Below, piece after piece: positions 17,831 to 27,110 of a stretch of DNA of 64,000 nucleotides (position 1 is its first letter; each line of letters begins with the position of its first letter). This stretch comes from Pararhodonellum marinum. GTDB lineage: Bacteria > Bacteroidota > Bacteroidia > Cytophagales > Cyclobacteriaceae. Location: the NCBI RefSeq assembly GCF_015354735.1, contig NZ_JACEFJ010000011.1, forward strand, positions 62,001 to 126,000, given 5' to 3'. The position numbers and the translations under genes were made by a program. Below the pieces are notes generated by a model. That model did no database searches and was not told where the DNA came from. It worked only from the letters and a program-made list of their open reading frames with translations.

Positions 17831-20800
17831 ATGGATTTCAGTAGAGAAAACAAAACAGGTAATAAATTCACTGTTGGTGAATTGAACCAACTTTTGGAAA
17901 TAAACAAGGCCATTACCGAAGCGAAAACCGCGGTTGAACTTTTAGCCTCCATTCGTGAGAAGGTAAGTCAGCTAATTCCTTTTGATGATACAGGTATTTT
18001 GATTGTTGAAAAAGATGGCATGTATCACTATGATATGGCTGTAAATATTCCTGGCTGGGACGATTCAAATGCAAACAAAAAATTACAGGAACATACTGAT
18101 TTAAAACGCATCAAACACCCAGGTTCCTATTTGGAAGATGTGATTAAAAGACTTGAAAAGAGCAATTCACCCATAATTGAAGATTATAACTTACGCTTAA
18201 AGGAATTCGATTATCCATTTTTTGAGATTCTTGAAGAAGTTGGTTATAAGGAGGGCTTGGTTACCGTATTAAAATCAAATGGTATTACCTACGGAACTTT
18301 TTGGCTCAATAGCCTAAAAAAAAATCATTTTAAACAGGAACACTTCAATTTATTTGAGGCAATAGCAGCACAGGTTTCGGTTGCTGTAGCCAATATTCTG
18401 GCCCAAGAAGAACTAGTAAATGAAAACCGTACCAAAGCCATCCTTTTGGATATCAGCGAGCATATTGCAGCTATTGACAACAGAAAGGAATTATTTACGA
18501 CGATTATCAATGAAATAAAACCAATCATACCCATCGATGACACGGGTATTCTTGTACTAAATAAAGCGGGGACCCATTGGCAAGACTGGACGAATATTGA
18601 AAATTTTCAGGAGACTGATGCGGCAAAAAATTTAAACCTTGCAGGTTTTACGGATTATATTCCTTTGGATCACTTCACAGAAATAGCTTTTAATTCCACA
18701 GGAATCTTTTCAATAAAAGAAGTGATTGAGGCAAACCATCCATTTGCTACCATCATGACTGATGCCGGGTTAAAAGAATTTATGTTTACACCATTAATAT
18801 CTCATGGAAAAACAATAGGTTCCCTTTTTTTTGATTCACAAACACAAGGAACTTATTCACCTAAATATTTTGATACATTCAAGGTTATTGCCAATATGGT
18901 TGCCTCGGCTGTTAGCAATATTTTGTCCAATGAGGAAATAAAAGAGCGGGAAAAAGAAAAATCACTTCTCCTGGATATCAGTAATTCAATTTCACAAATC
19001 AACAATAAGGTCGATCTATTAAAAAGCATCAATGAGTTGCTGTGGCCAATATTTCATCATGATGATGCCGGTTTTAGTATTGTTGATAAAGACCATAAAT
19101 ACTTCATTGATTACCACAATTTGTATTCTCAGGAAATACCCTATTTGGAAGAGGCCAAATTTTTCAATGGAGAGGTTTATAAGGGGGTTTACAATGTCGA
19201 AGATGGAACCATTCCATTTCCTGATTCCATTGTAGAACATTACATGTATCGTAAACCGGAAATAGGTAAACTTAAAGATGTTTTATCCTTAAACCGGAAT
19301 ACTGACCTTTTGAAATTGGAAATAGAACATGGGTTGGTTTACTACATCTGTTCTCCACTGACAACAGGTGGAAAAACTTTGGGCTTATTCAACCTCCTTT
19401 TTAAGGAAGAAAACAAACCTAATGCCGCCTCATTAAGCCTGTTTACGCAGATTGCCGAAATTATGGCACTTGCATTTTCTAACATTTTAGCCAACGAAGA
19501 ACTATTAGAAAGGGAAAAAGAAAAAGACATACTGCTCAACATCAGCCAAAAACTAAGCAACACAACCAAAGCAGATGAATTGTTGCAGGTCATTATCAGA
19601 GAAGTGAAACCCATCTTCAATTTTTATGATACAGGTGTTTTAGTCATTGACGAAAATGCCAAGGGGGTTTATGATCTTTCTGTAGTATATCCGCACATCG
19701 ACAATTCGGAAGTAAATGATTTTTTGAATAACAAAGGTTATTACAAAGACAACCAATTGTTACCCCTCAAAAATTCAGTGGTGGAATGGATCCTTCAACA
19801 GTTTGACACAAAAAAATTACCCATTGTGTTTAACTACCAAAAGGATTATTCTACCTATTCAGACGGTCATTTATTGGAAGACCTAAAAAAAGGAGGTTAT
19901 ATTTCTGCATGGATGTGCCCTTTGGTTCAGCGGGGAAAAATCTTTGGGGTATTTAGCCTAAATTTCACCAAACATCAAACAATCCCAATTGAAAAGGAAA
20001 CGCTTTTATTGGCACTTGCAGATCGAATTGCATCTAGCCTTGCCAATATATTGACGAAAGAGGAAATCCTTGAAAGTGAAAAAGAGAAATCTGTTTTATT
20101 AAGCTTGAGCGAATCAATCGCAACTATCCGAGATACAAATGAACTTTGGAAAGTGATGATTGAAAAGGTCAAACCAATCCTTGGATTTAAAGCCTCAGTT
20201 TCTACAATTTATTCGCCCGATTATTCGAAATACTGTTATTACCTTTTTTCAAGTGATGTGGTGTCCAACGAGCTTCCGGAAAATTTAAAGAAACTTTTTC
20301 ATGTGTACGTACCCATAAAAGATACTTCTGATGAGTGGGTTCTTCAGCAAGGTGATGTCTGTACCCTCACCTTGGAAGAAAAAAAGCCCTTAGCAAGATC
20401 AAACCCAGAATCAATAGAAATATTGAGAACTGCCGGAATTGAATTTAACCTATATATCAAATTAAAAGTTGGGGGTAAAATAATTGGTGTCCAGCATTAC
20501 CATTTTGAAAGCAGAGAAAATATCGCAGAGAAAACAATTTCCTTGGCACGATCTATCACAGATTTAATTGCTATTGCACTGGCGAATATCCTTGCCAATG
20601 AAGAAATACTAAAAAGAGAAATTGAAAAATCAAGACTTCTAAAAATTTCTGGCGCCATCTCCAGGATCTCCAACAAACAAGATTTATTAAAAGTCATCTA
20701 CGGAAATATCACCCCGGTATTTCCTTTTGATAGTGCAGGACTATTTATCACAGATCTAGATAGAGATGTGATTTATGAAGTTTTAGATAGCCATGCATAT

Positions 20801-22744
20801 CCAGATGACCTCCAACAGGCACTTGAAAATTCCAATGACCTCGGACCCTGGAAACTAAGCGAATCAAATATTGATAGTTGGTGGATGAAGGAAACAATTG
20901 TTATCCGTTCCATGGAAACTGAAGCTGAACTATCCAAAGGGAGTTTTGCCGAATCACAATTTAATGCGGGACTTGCCTATGGATTAAAACACTTTATCGG
21001 TGGTCCCATGTATGCCAACGGCAAAAAAATCGGTGCAATTTGTTTCAATTCCAAGCAGGAGAACTTTTACTCAGAAGAAAATTTGTTTATGTTTCAAAGT
21101 TTGAGTGAGCAAATTTCTGTTGCCATTGCCAATATTCTTGCAAATGAAGACATCACCAAGAGAGCAGAAGAAAAAGCACTCTTGCTGCGCCTGAGTACAG
21201 AACTCTCATTAAAGAGAAGTATTCATGGCGTCACGGCATTGATATTTGAAAGGATAAAATCACTGATCAATGCAGAAGGGATTGTCCTGACATTGCTTTC
21301 AGAAGACAAAAAAAGCTATAAAGCAGTACAGCATGAATCAAGCCCTGAAGTATTGGCTATCTATCAAGCGGATAAAGAATATAGGGGCAACTTCAATAAA
21401 AATGTTCCACTTCATCTTGATCCATTTATATCCGGAGAACAGGTATTCGAGAAAAGGCTTCCCTTTTATGCCAAAGTAGCAGATATTTTGAAAAGCCACC
21501 CAGATCACGCTTGGGCAAATTTGATGCATAAAGCAGGTACCGAAAGTACCACCGTCTATGTACTTAGACTCAATGAACAGCCTTTTGGAGCCATGTTCTG
21601 GCATTGGCAGGATGAACTTGCCAATCCGGAAGATATTTATCCCATGATTCAAGGTATAGGGGATTTGGTAGCCATCACCATCTCCAATCTTATTTCTTCA
21701 TCTGAGTTAGAAGAACGCGCAAAGGAAATAGAATACCTTAATCAAAAATTGGAGGAGCAGAATGCTTACTTGGAAGAAGAAATTCTGGGAAAATACAACT
21801 TCGGTGAAATCATTGGAGAAAGTCCTGCCCTGCAAAATATTTATCACAACATCAAGCTGGTATCGAAAACCGATACTACGGTATTGATTACAGGGGAAAC
21901 CGGTACCGGTAAAGAATTAATCGCGCGCGCCATACATGAGGCTTCTGATCGCAGAGGCAAAACATTAATTAAATTAAACTGTGCAGCCCTTCCTGCCCAA
22001 TTGATAGAAAGCGAACTTTTTGGACATGAAAGAGGGGCATTTACAGGGGCCATAGAGCGTAGAATAGGCAAATTTGAACTTGCCCATGAAAGCACCATCT
22101 TTTTGGATGAAGTCGGTGAATTGCCTTTGGACCTTCAAGCAAAGTTACTTCGTGTGCTTCAGGAAAGGGAACTGGAAAGATTGGGAGGAAGCAAGGTGAT
22201 TAAAACCAACGTAAGAGTCCTTTCTGCCACAAACCGGGACTTGCAAAAGGAAGTTCAGGCAGGAAAATTTCGTTCTGACTTATATTATCGGCTAAACGTG
22301 TTCCCTATTCACCTTCCACCCTTGCGGGAAAGAAAAGAAGACATTCCCCCTCTTGTGCATCATTTTCTGGGTAAGTATCAAAAAAAATTAGGAAAGCAGG
22401 TGGCAGGTGTATCCAATAAAGTGATGACCCAGCTGACGAGTTACCCATGGCCGGGCAATATCAGAGAACTGGAACATGTTTTAGAAAGAAGCTGCATTTT
22501 GAGTACAGAGCGAATCTTAAAAGAAATCCATCTTCCTAAGATTCATCAGGACAGAGAAAACTATGAAGATAATGGGCATCTTAGCACGCTTGCCGACAAT
22601 GAAAAAACACATATCCTAAAAGCGCTTAAGCATTGCAACTGGAAAGTCAGTGGGCTAGGCGGAGCTGCTGAATTGTTGGACTTAAAACCCAGTACGCTGG
22701 AGTTCAGGATGAAAAAACTAGGAATCAGGAGGCTTCACCAATAA
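17831..22744 (+). CDS. Sigma-54-dependent activator with seven tandem GAF-like domains
   Basis: 1637 residues. Residues about 16-1300 are seven repeats of roughly 185 residues. Each opens with a variant of EKSLLLDISNSISQINNKVD and closes with AVANILANEEL; repeat starts lie near 16, 203, 376, 566, 752, 932 and 1115, and each reads as a GAF sensor. A short coiled coil (about 1290-1315) leads to an AAA+ domain with Walker A GETGTGKE (1355-1362), the sigma-54-contacting GAFTGA (1402-1407) and the Walker B segment FLDEVGEL, then a Fis-type helix-turn-helix at about 1585-1635. One or two GAF domains are usual for this class. It is cytosolic, with no receiver domain. Ligands unknown. The barrel gene 18 bp downstream is a likely target or partner. 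Confidence 0.93.
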   Translation: MDFSRENKTGNKFTVGELNQLLEINKAITEAKTAVELLASIREKVSQLIPFDDTGILIVEKDGMYHYDMAVNIPGWDDSNANKKLQEHTDLKRIKHPGSYLEDVIKRLEKSNSPIIEDYNLRLKEFDYPFFEILEEVGYKEGLVTVLKSNGITYGTFWLNSLKKNHFKQEHFNLFEAIAAQVSVAVANILAQEELVNENRTKAILLDISEHIAAIDNRKELFTTIINEIKPIIPIDDTGILVLNKAGTHWQDWTNIENFQETDAAKNLNLAGFTDYIPLDHFTEIAFNSTGIFSIKEVIEANHPFATIMTDAGLKEFMFTPLISHGKTIGSLFFDSQTQGTYSPKYFDTFKVIANMVASAVSNILSNEEIKEREKEKSLLLDISNSISQINNKVDLLKSINELLWPIFHHDDAGFSIVDKDHKYFIDYHNLYSQEIPYLEEAKFFNGEVYKGVYNVEDGTIPFPDSIVEHYMYRKPEIGKLKDVLSLNRNTDLLKLEIEHGLVYYICSPLTTGGKTLGLFNLLFKEENKPNAASLSLFTQIAEIMALAFSNILANEELLEREKEKDILLNISQKLSNTTKADELLQVIIREVKPIFNFYDTGVLVIDENAKGVYDLSVVYPHIDNSEVNDFLNNKGYYKDNQLLPLKNSVVEWILQQFDTKKLPIVFNYQKDYSTYSDGHLLEDLKKGGYISAWMCPLVQRGKIFGVFSLNFTKHQTIPIEKETLLLALADRIASSLANILTKEEILESEKEKSVLLSLSESIATIRDTNELWKVMIEKVKPILGFKASVSTIYSPDYSKYCYYLFSSDVVSNELPENLKKLFHVYVPIKDTSDEWVLQQGDVCTLTLEEKKPLARSNPESIEILRTAGIEFNLYIKLKVGGKIIGVQHYHFESRENIAEKTISLARSITDLIAIALANILANEEILKREIEKSRLLKISGAISRISNKQDLLKVIYGNITPVFPFDSAGLFITDLDRDVIYEVLDSHAYPDDLQQALENSNDLGPWKLSESNIDSWWMKETIVIRSMETEAELSKGSFAESQFNAGLAYGLKHFIGGPMYANGKKIGAICFNSKQENFYSEENLFMFQSLSEQISVAIANILANEDITKRAEEKALLLRLSTELSLKRSIHGVTALIFERIKSLINAEGIVLTLLSEDKKSYKAVQHESSPEVLAIYQADKEYRGNFNKNVPLHLDPFISGEQVFEKRLPFYAKVADILKSHPDHAWANLMHKAGTESTTVYVLRLNEQPFGAMFWHWQDELANPEDIYPMIQGIGDLVAITISNLISSSELEERAKEIEYLNQKLEEQNAYLEEEILGKYNFGEIIGESPALQNIYHNIKLVSKTDTTVLITGETGTGKELIARAIHEASDRRGKTLIKLNCAALPAQLIESELFGHERGAFTGAIERRIGKFELAHESTIFLDEVGELPLDLQAKLLRVLQERELERLGGSKVIKTNVRVLSATNRDLQKEVQAGKFRSDLYYRLNVFPIHLPPLRERKEDIPPLVHHFLGKYQKKLGKQVAGVSNKVMTQLTSYPWPGNIRELEHVLERSCILSTERILKEIHLPKIHQDRENYEDNGHLSTLADNEKTHILKALKHCNWKVSGLGGAAELLDLKPSTLEFRMKKLGIRRLHQ

Positions 22745-22762
22745 TCAAAATGGCGACCACAG

Positions 22763-23554
22763 ATGAATAAAGTCCTCCTTAGCTTATTGTTCATTTTTCT
22801 GAGTGTGTATTCCCTGAGAGCACAGATCAATGAAAGTGATACGGCTCAGATTCAGTTGCAACTTCGTTCTGGAGGTTCATTTCAAACCGGTAATGTCGAG
22901 CTAATACGCATTGCCTCTCAGTTTGATTTTTCATCATGGATTTCTCCAGCTTTTGTTTTCAAAACCCAGAACAACCATCTCTATCAGGAGATTTTCGACA
23001 ACAAAGCAGATGATGACTTGACAAGTAGAAACTATCTTTATTATAAGCCGCTGAATAAAGTTTATCCTTATGCCATAGGGTATATTTCCACCAATTTTAG
23101 AAGGAATATTGACTTGAGAGCATTCTATGGTTTGGGATTGACTTATCAGCTCCTGCAAAAACAAGCGCATAATATCAAGCTCTCTTCAAATCTACTTTAT
23201 GAAAAATCAACGTTTACGGATAGGAATTTCAATTTCATCGAATTTAACGGAAACAACCAAATCAAATCATACTGGAACACCGTCTATTTGAGCGGATTCC
23301 ATGAATTCAATGAGAATTCGTTAAAGCTAAACTATGAAGTTTATTGGCAACAATCGTTGGAAAAGAGGGTAAATTATAGGTATCATATGGTTTTCGGCCT
23401 TGACCAAAAGCTGATCAAATCCTTTTCATTACAGACTAGAATAATCTATGCATTTGAAAATGTGACCAATTCCCGTGTAAAGCAAAATGATTTACTCTGG
23501 ATTTGGGGGCTTTCCTACATTTTTAAATCGAATAAGCAACCTGAAAAATACTAA
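22763..23554 (+). CDS. Outer-membrane beta-barrel protein, DUF481-like
   Basis: 263 residues with a cleavable signal peptide (cleaved after RAQ, about residue 21). The body is amphipathic beta-strand throughout; the motif run LQLRSGGSFQTGNVELIRIA, the FRRNIDLRAFYGLGLTYQLL stretch and the later EKSTF segment resemble DUF481/YdiY salt-induced outer-membrane proteins. It starts 18 bp after the sigma-54 activator on the same strand, so the two probably form an operon. Role unknown. Confidence 0.78.
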   Translation: MNKVLLSLLFIFLSVYSLRAQINESDTAQIQLQLRSGGSFQTGNVELIRIASQFDFSSWISPAFVFKTQNNHLYQEIFDNKADDDLTSRNYLYYKPLNKVYPYAIGYISTNFRRNIDLRAFYGLGLTYQLLQKQAHNIKLSSNLLYEKSTFTDRNFNFIEFNGNNQIKSYWNTVYLSGFHEFNENSLKLNYEVYWQQSLEKRVNYRYHMVFGLDQKLIKSFSLQTRIIYAFENVTNSRVKQNDLLWIWGLSYIFKSNKQPEKY

Positions 23555-23700
23555 GGCAAGTGGCTGACCTAAGGACCTGAATTTTCCCGAATATTTTATT
23601 AAGGAAAGTGTATCAAAACCTCTTTGCCGCATCGCTTTCCAAATCATTGCTTTAAGGTCCTCTACCTCAAACACCAGCCACCCCAAGAATGGGAGTATGG

Positions 23701-24045
23701 CTATTTAGTCTTTTTTCTTCTTTCAGAATAGGTAGAATCCAGGTAAGCATAAATTTGCTCAAAGCTTTCTCTGTTGAACCGGGTGTTCACATGGTGCCAC
23801 TTACCGCTTTCAAGCTCCATATTGATGGAGAAGACCTTACCTATCCAAAGGAAATTTGCTTCTTGGATGTTCCAGCTTTTAAGATCCTGATTTAAGTTGA
23901 TTTCTTTTTTCTTCATCGGATAGTGAAACTCCATCTGATCTCCCAACAGCCTGATATCCGAACTTCTCCTTGTGAAATATGCCAAAGGAAAAAATATCAA
24001 AGCAATCAGGAAACCTACGATGAATACAGCTATAAAAATTTCCAT
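23701..24045 (-). CDS. Small membrane-anchored protein
   Basis: 114 residues from the ATG at 24045; a longer frame to 24111 adds a basic, unconvincing leader. One membrane helix (EIFIAVFIVGFLIALIFFPL) is followed by a cytosolic domain of about 85 residues with a bacterial PH-like pattern of short strands and a final helix (RESFEQIYAYLDSTYSER). No family recognised. A stand-alone gene beside the second repeat-filled gap. Confidence 0.6.
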   Translation of the reverse strand: MEIFIAVFIVGFLIALIFFPLAYFTRRSSDIRLLGDQMEFHYPMKKKEINLNQDLKSWNIQEANFLWIGKVFSINMELESGKWHHVNTRFNRESFEQIYAYLDSTYSERRKKTK

Positions 24046-25022
24046 AATTTTTTGTTTTATTCCAATAAAGGTAACGTAAAAGAAGGTGGAAAAGGTTGTA
24101 ATCCTTTTCAATTTTTAGCTTGTTTATACAATTTATAGCTCCGTAGGAGCGACCGGTCTAATAACCGTGGGTTTTAAATCATGGAATTGCGATTAATTTA
24201 CTTTTTTAAAGTGCTTTAGGCACGAACGATCTTCCGTTCTGAAAACATTTAGCTCAGCCGTTTTCAATGGTCGTCTTTTTGGTCTGGTAAACTTACCGTC
24301 AAAATTTTTGGCTTGCTTTAACTGGTTTGAAATACCTTATTTCCTCTGTTCTTTTGGCATGATTTATAATAACCAAAAGATCTAGCCGGGAAAAAAACCT
24401 TCCACCCACAAGGCCAAACGCACCCTCGGTTTTCCGGCCACCCACCGCGCATTCTATAGAATGATGGGGCTCTCACCATCGCGTCATGCTGAGCCTGCCG
24501 AAGTCCTCCTGACGGAATGGCAGAAATACGAAGACCATTCGCTCCGAAGGACGAAGTCCCTTCGGCGAGCTCAGGGTGACGGTAAAGTTTTAGGTGACGC
24601 TTCGAAAGATCGAAGACTCTTCGGCGATCCTCTACCTCAGGCAGGCAGAGTGACGAAAAAACATGGCTTTTCCTCCGATATTCTGTTTATCTGTTTTCTG
24701 GTCTCCCTACTTTCAGCTTTGAGTTTCGAGCTTCCAGCTTTTATTCTTCGGTTTTCCGGCCACCCACCGCGCGGTCTGTGGAACGATTTGACACTAAGAT
24801 TGTGATTTTAGTTTGTAATTGGCCCACTTCCAGTTGTTCCCCTGATGTTCTAATATCCTCTTTATCTTTTTTTACCCACTTTCAGCTTATTTCTTTTAGC
24901 TTATGATCAGTTTTCCGATACCCTGTTTCTCTGCTTTCAGCTTTCACCTTTGAGCTTTGAGCTTTTTCTCTGATATCCTGATTTCTTAATTTACTAGCTT
25001 TCAGCTTTGAGCTTCAAGCTTA
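24046..25022. repeat. Repeat-filled intergenic region 2
   Basis: No gene. Contents in order: mosaic element at about 24136-24245 (GCTCCGTAGGAGCGACCGGT, AATAACCGTGGGTTTTAAA, TAGGCACGAACGATCTTCCG) matching that at 2981-3120; a 25-bp exact direct repeat at 24426-24450 and 24748-24772; between its copies a long imperfect inverted repeat (GTCATGCTGAGCCTGCCGAA at 24483 against CTTCGGCGAGCTCAGGGTGA ending about 24580); and at about 24675-25020 four or more degenerate copies of the pyrimidine-rich unit also found at 3225-3430. A 114-codon open frame over 24461-24805 is a by-product of these repeats. Confidence 0.72.
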
Positions 25023-25142
25023 TTAACCTTCAAAAAAAATCTCTTCCATTTCGGGAAGTAGTTCTCTGGCTATTCTTCTAAGCTGAAAAAAAACCTCCTA
25101 AACTCTGGGATCGTAGGTACTCAAAAATTCTTGGACTGACAT
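25023..25142 (-). pseudogene. Remnant of a DUF1801 (YdhG-like) gene
   Basis: The frame reads MSVQEFLSTYDPRV, an in-frame TAG, then EVFFQLRRIARELLPEMEEI, FFEG and a stop. This matches the N-terminal 40 residues of DUF1801 proteins (helix, DPRVQEV, RRLxRELLPExEExIxEG). It has one internal stop where Gln is expected and is cut off where the family continues with the GMPxY segment. The cut coincides with the edge of the repeat array, suggesting deletion or replacement there. It lies 5 bp beyond the neighbouring membrane-protein gene. Confidence 0.55.
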
Positions 25143-25147
25143 TTCAT

Positions 25148-25705
25148 TTATTTTATTCGTTTGATGATGAATTTGGTAGATACAAAAGCCGATAAAACCC
25201 AACCGATGATCAGGTTGATCCCAGCACCCATAGCGTAGATGGCAGGAACTCCCCACCAATTCATCAATTGCCCGTAAATGGCGGTAACGGCAAGTAACCC
25301 ACTGATCGTAATGAGAAGCAACCTTTTTTGATTGGGAAGTTCAATGGTCAGCACAAGCATAGCTGCCAAGAACAAGGCGACAATAAGCTGGGTAATTATC
25401 TCTTTGATAAAATAGTCACTGGCACTGTAATAGCCCACAGGTTTGCTGATGATCCAAGAGAAGGTTTGGTCGGTCGTCAAAGTGCTGATTTTGTTGACAA
25501 ATTGCTCGTCAAACTTATCGGTTGTCAGGCTATTGGCAGGAACTTCAATAAGATCGGCGGTCTGAAAACTTTCCGTCTGCTGTTCAGATTGCGAGAAAAC
25601 ACTTTGCGCAGTGGGCACACCCCATGGAAACATTTGGGTCAATCCGCTCCAAAGGAAAAGTATCACGGTGGATACGAGGGTAGAAAGGATGATTTTCTTG
25701 GTCAT
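25148..25705 (-). CDS. Four-helix membrane protein of unknown function
   Basis: 185 residues. The first helix (5-25) is followed by a large extracytoplasmic loop (about 26-108), then three helices (109-127, 133-148, 155-175). The loop carries a polar stretch beginning FSQSEQQTESFQTADLIEVP. No family recognised. It follows the pyruvyl-transferase-like gene by 38 bp on the same strand and so could be the last gene of the sugar operon. Confidence 0.6.
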   Translation of the reverse strand: MTKKIILSTLVSTVILFLWSGLTQMFPWGVPTAQSVFSQSEQQTESFQTADLIEVPANSLTTDKFDEQFVNKISTLTTDQTFSWIISKPVGYYSASDYFIKEIITQLIVALFLAAMLVLTIELPNQKRLLLITISGLLAVTAIYGQLMNWWGVPAIYAMGAGINLIIGWVLSAFVSTKFIIKRIK

Positions 25706-25743
25706 ATCGTTGGAATTTTGATTGAGAATGTCACAAAGATAAA

Positions 25744-27033
25744 TTATGCCAATGAGATAAGCTTCCTCAATTCTTCCACACTTTCTTTATAAATATCACC
25801 AACATGTCCCATATTTTTCTTCAGAAAATCTTGGGCACCGGGAAAGTCAGTCCAGATTTCTTTGAGCCGGTTGGTAATCTGACTTCCTTCGGTTTGTTCA
25901 ATCTCAAAGGTCCAATCATCAAAACCAAGGTCATAATACATATGCCCTTTGATCGTATCCTCAGGTTGCCTAAGGTAGAAAAACGGCGTCTCGTTTACCG
26001 CTGCAATGATTGGGGAATGGCATTCAAAACTCAATACTGCCAATGCCTTTCGGTACACAGAGGCCGCTTCATCAGGAAACCAATAGCCTCTCTTCAACAC
26101 AAATGGCTTGATGTCATCAGGCAAAGGATCGATTAATAATTCATCCATGATATCTACCTGATAGGTCATTTCGGGACACACCAGAACTTTGTTACCGGTT
26201 TCTTTGACATAGGCGATCATGGCTTCCCTCAATTTGGCATGGTCTATCTCTTTCTTTGCCGCATTGACGGTTTCAACCTCATTGATTTTGGCCTCAGACC
26301 AGCCGTTGTTGTTGGGATTGAATTGGTGATAGGGGGTAAACCTTAATCTCGGGATCACACATATAAATTTCCTGTCCTCCAGCCCTGCCTCTTCCAAAAA
26401 CCGATCACCTTTTTTATCGTCTCTGATATCCATAAAAAAGGTGGCATCAGGAGCGAACTTGATATGTTCGCCCTTGATGCCTACTTTTTCAAGATGCTCT
26501 ATGGAAATGGTTTCTCTCGTATAGATAAAACTTGACTTTTTTAAAATGTGCTGATGGTATTCGCTGGGGCTCTGAAGCGTGGTTCCAAAAACCCCAAATG
26601 GCTTGTCGGTATTTTCCATCCAGAATGACAGGTTGTCCGCACCCACCAACATAGGTCCCGATCCATGCACCATCACATCTGCCTTTTCCAAGGCTTCCAT
26701 GACTTCGGGATTGTCTACATTTTTTTCCTTATCGACATTTCCGTAAAGGATGTCCACCTTTGGAAAATTCTTTTTGAGGAGTTTTCCCACCTCTTCACTT
26801 TTGCTTCTTTTCCACAGGATGATTTTGACTTCCGGCATATAGGTTTGGAATACATTCAGCAAACCAGGCGTATGCGCGATATCTCCAATGTTTACATCTT
26901 GCCATCCGGACACCAATAAAATGGTTTTGCCCTTTAAAGAATTGCTGTGTCCGCAGCTGGAAAACAGCATATCTGAAATCAACAGGGAAGCGGATATAGT
27001 CCCGATTTTACCAATTGCTACTCTTCTTTTCAC
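25744..27033 (-). CDS. Polysaccharide pyruvyl transferase family protein
   Basis: 429 residues, GTG start. The N-terminal stretch, basic and then hydrophobic with a cysteine at 27 (FSSCG), looks like an export or lipoprotein-type signal, unusual for this family. The catalytic body begins LVSGWQDVNIGDIAHTPGLL, the N-x-GD motif region of pyruvyl transferases, and continues with the alternating alpha/beta pattern, VLCPEMTYQVD and an FECHSPIIA segment typical of the C-terminal half. It probably modifies or recognises an exopolysaccharide or sugar. Part of the minus-strand sugar operon (77-bp gap to GH36). Confidence 0.78.
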   Translation of the reverse strand: MKRRVAIGKIGTISASLLISDMLFSSCGHSNSLKGKTILLVSGWQDVNIGDIAHTPGLLNVFQTYMPEVKIILWKRSKSEEVGKLLKKNFPKVDILYGNVDKEKNVDNPEVMEALEKADVMVHGSGPMLVGADNLSFWMENTDKPFGVFGTTLQSPSEYHQHILKKSSFIYTRETISIEHLEKVGIKGEHIKFAPDATFFMDIRDDKKGDRFLEEAGLEDRKFICVIPRLRFTPYHQFNPNNNGWSEAKINEVETVNAAKKEIDHAKLREAMIAYVKETGNKVLVCPEMTYQVDIMDELLIDPLPDDIKPFVLKRGYWFPDEAASVYRKALAVLSFECHSPIIAAVNETPFFYLRQPEDTIKGHMYYDLGFDDWTFEIEQTEGSQITNRLKEIWTDFPGAQDFLKKNMGHVGDIYKESVEELRKLISLA

Positions 27034-27110
27034 GTTTTAATTCTTTTCATAAACATACCCAAATATCCAACATCTTTTCATCAGCTTTAATATCTCATTT
27101 TAGATGCAAT

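Noticed and set aside
23492-23686. 64-codon minus-strand frame (MGWLVFEVEDLKAMIWKAMR)
   Set aside because: Has a slightly protein-like look, but half of it overlaps the barrel gene and no family could be recognised; not enough to call a gene.
24461-24805. 114-codon open frame on the plus strand
   Set aside because: It lies wholly within dispersed repeats (inverted and direct repeats), and its translation has no protein-like character.
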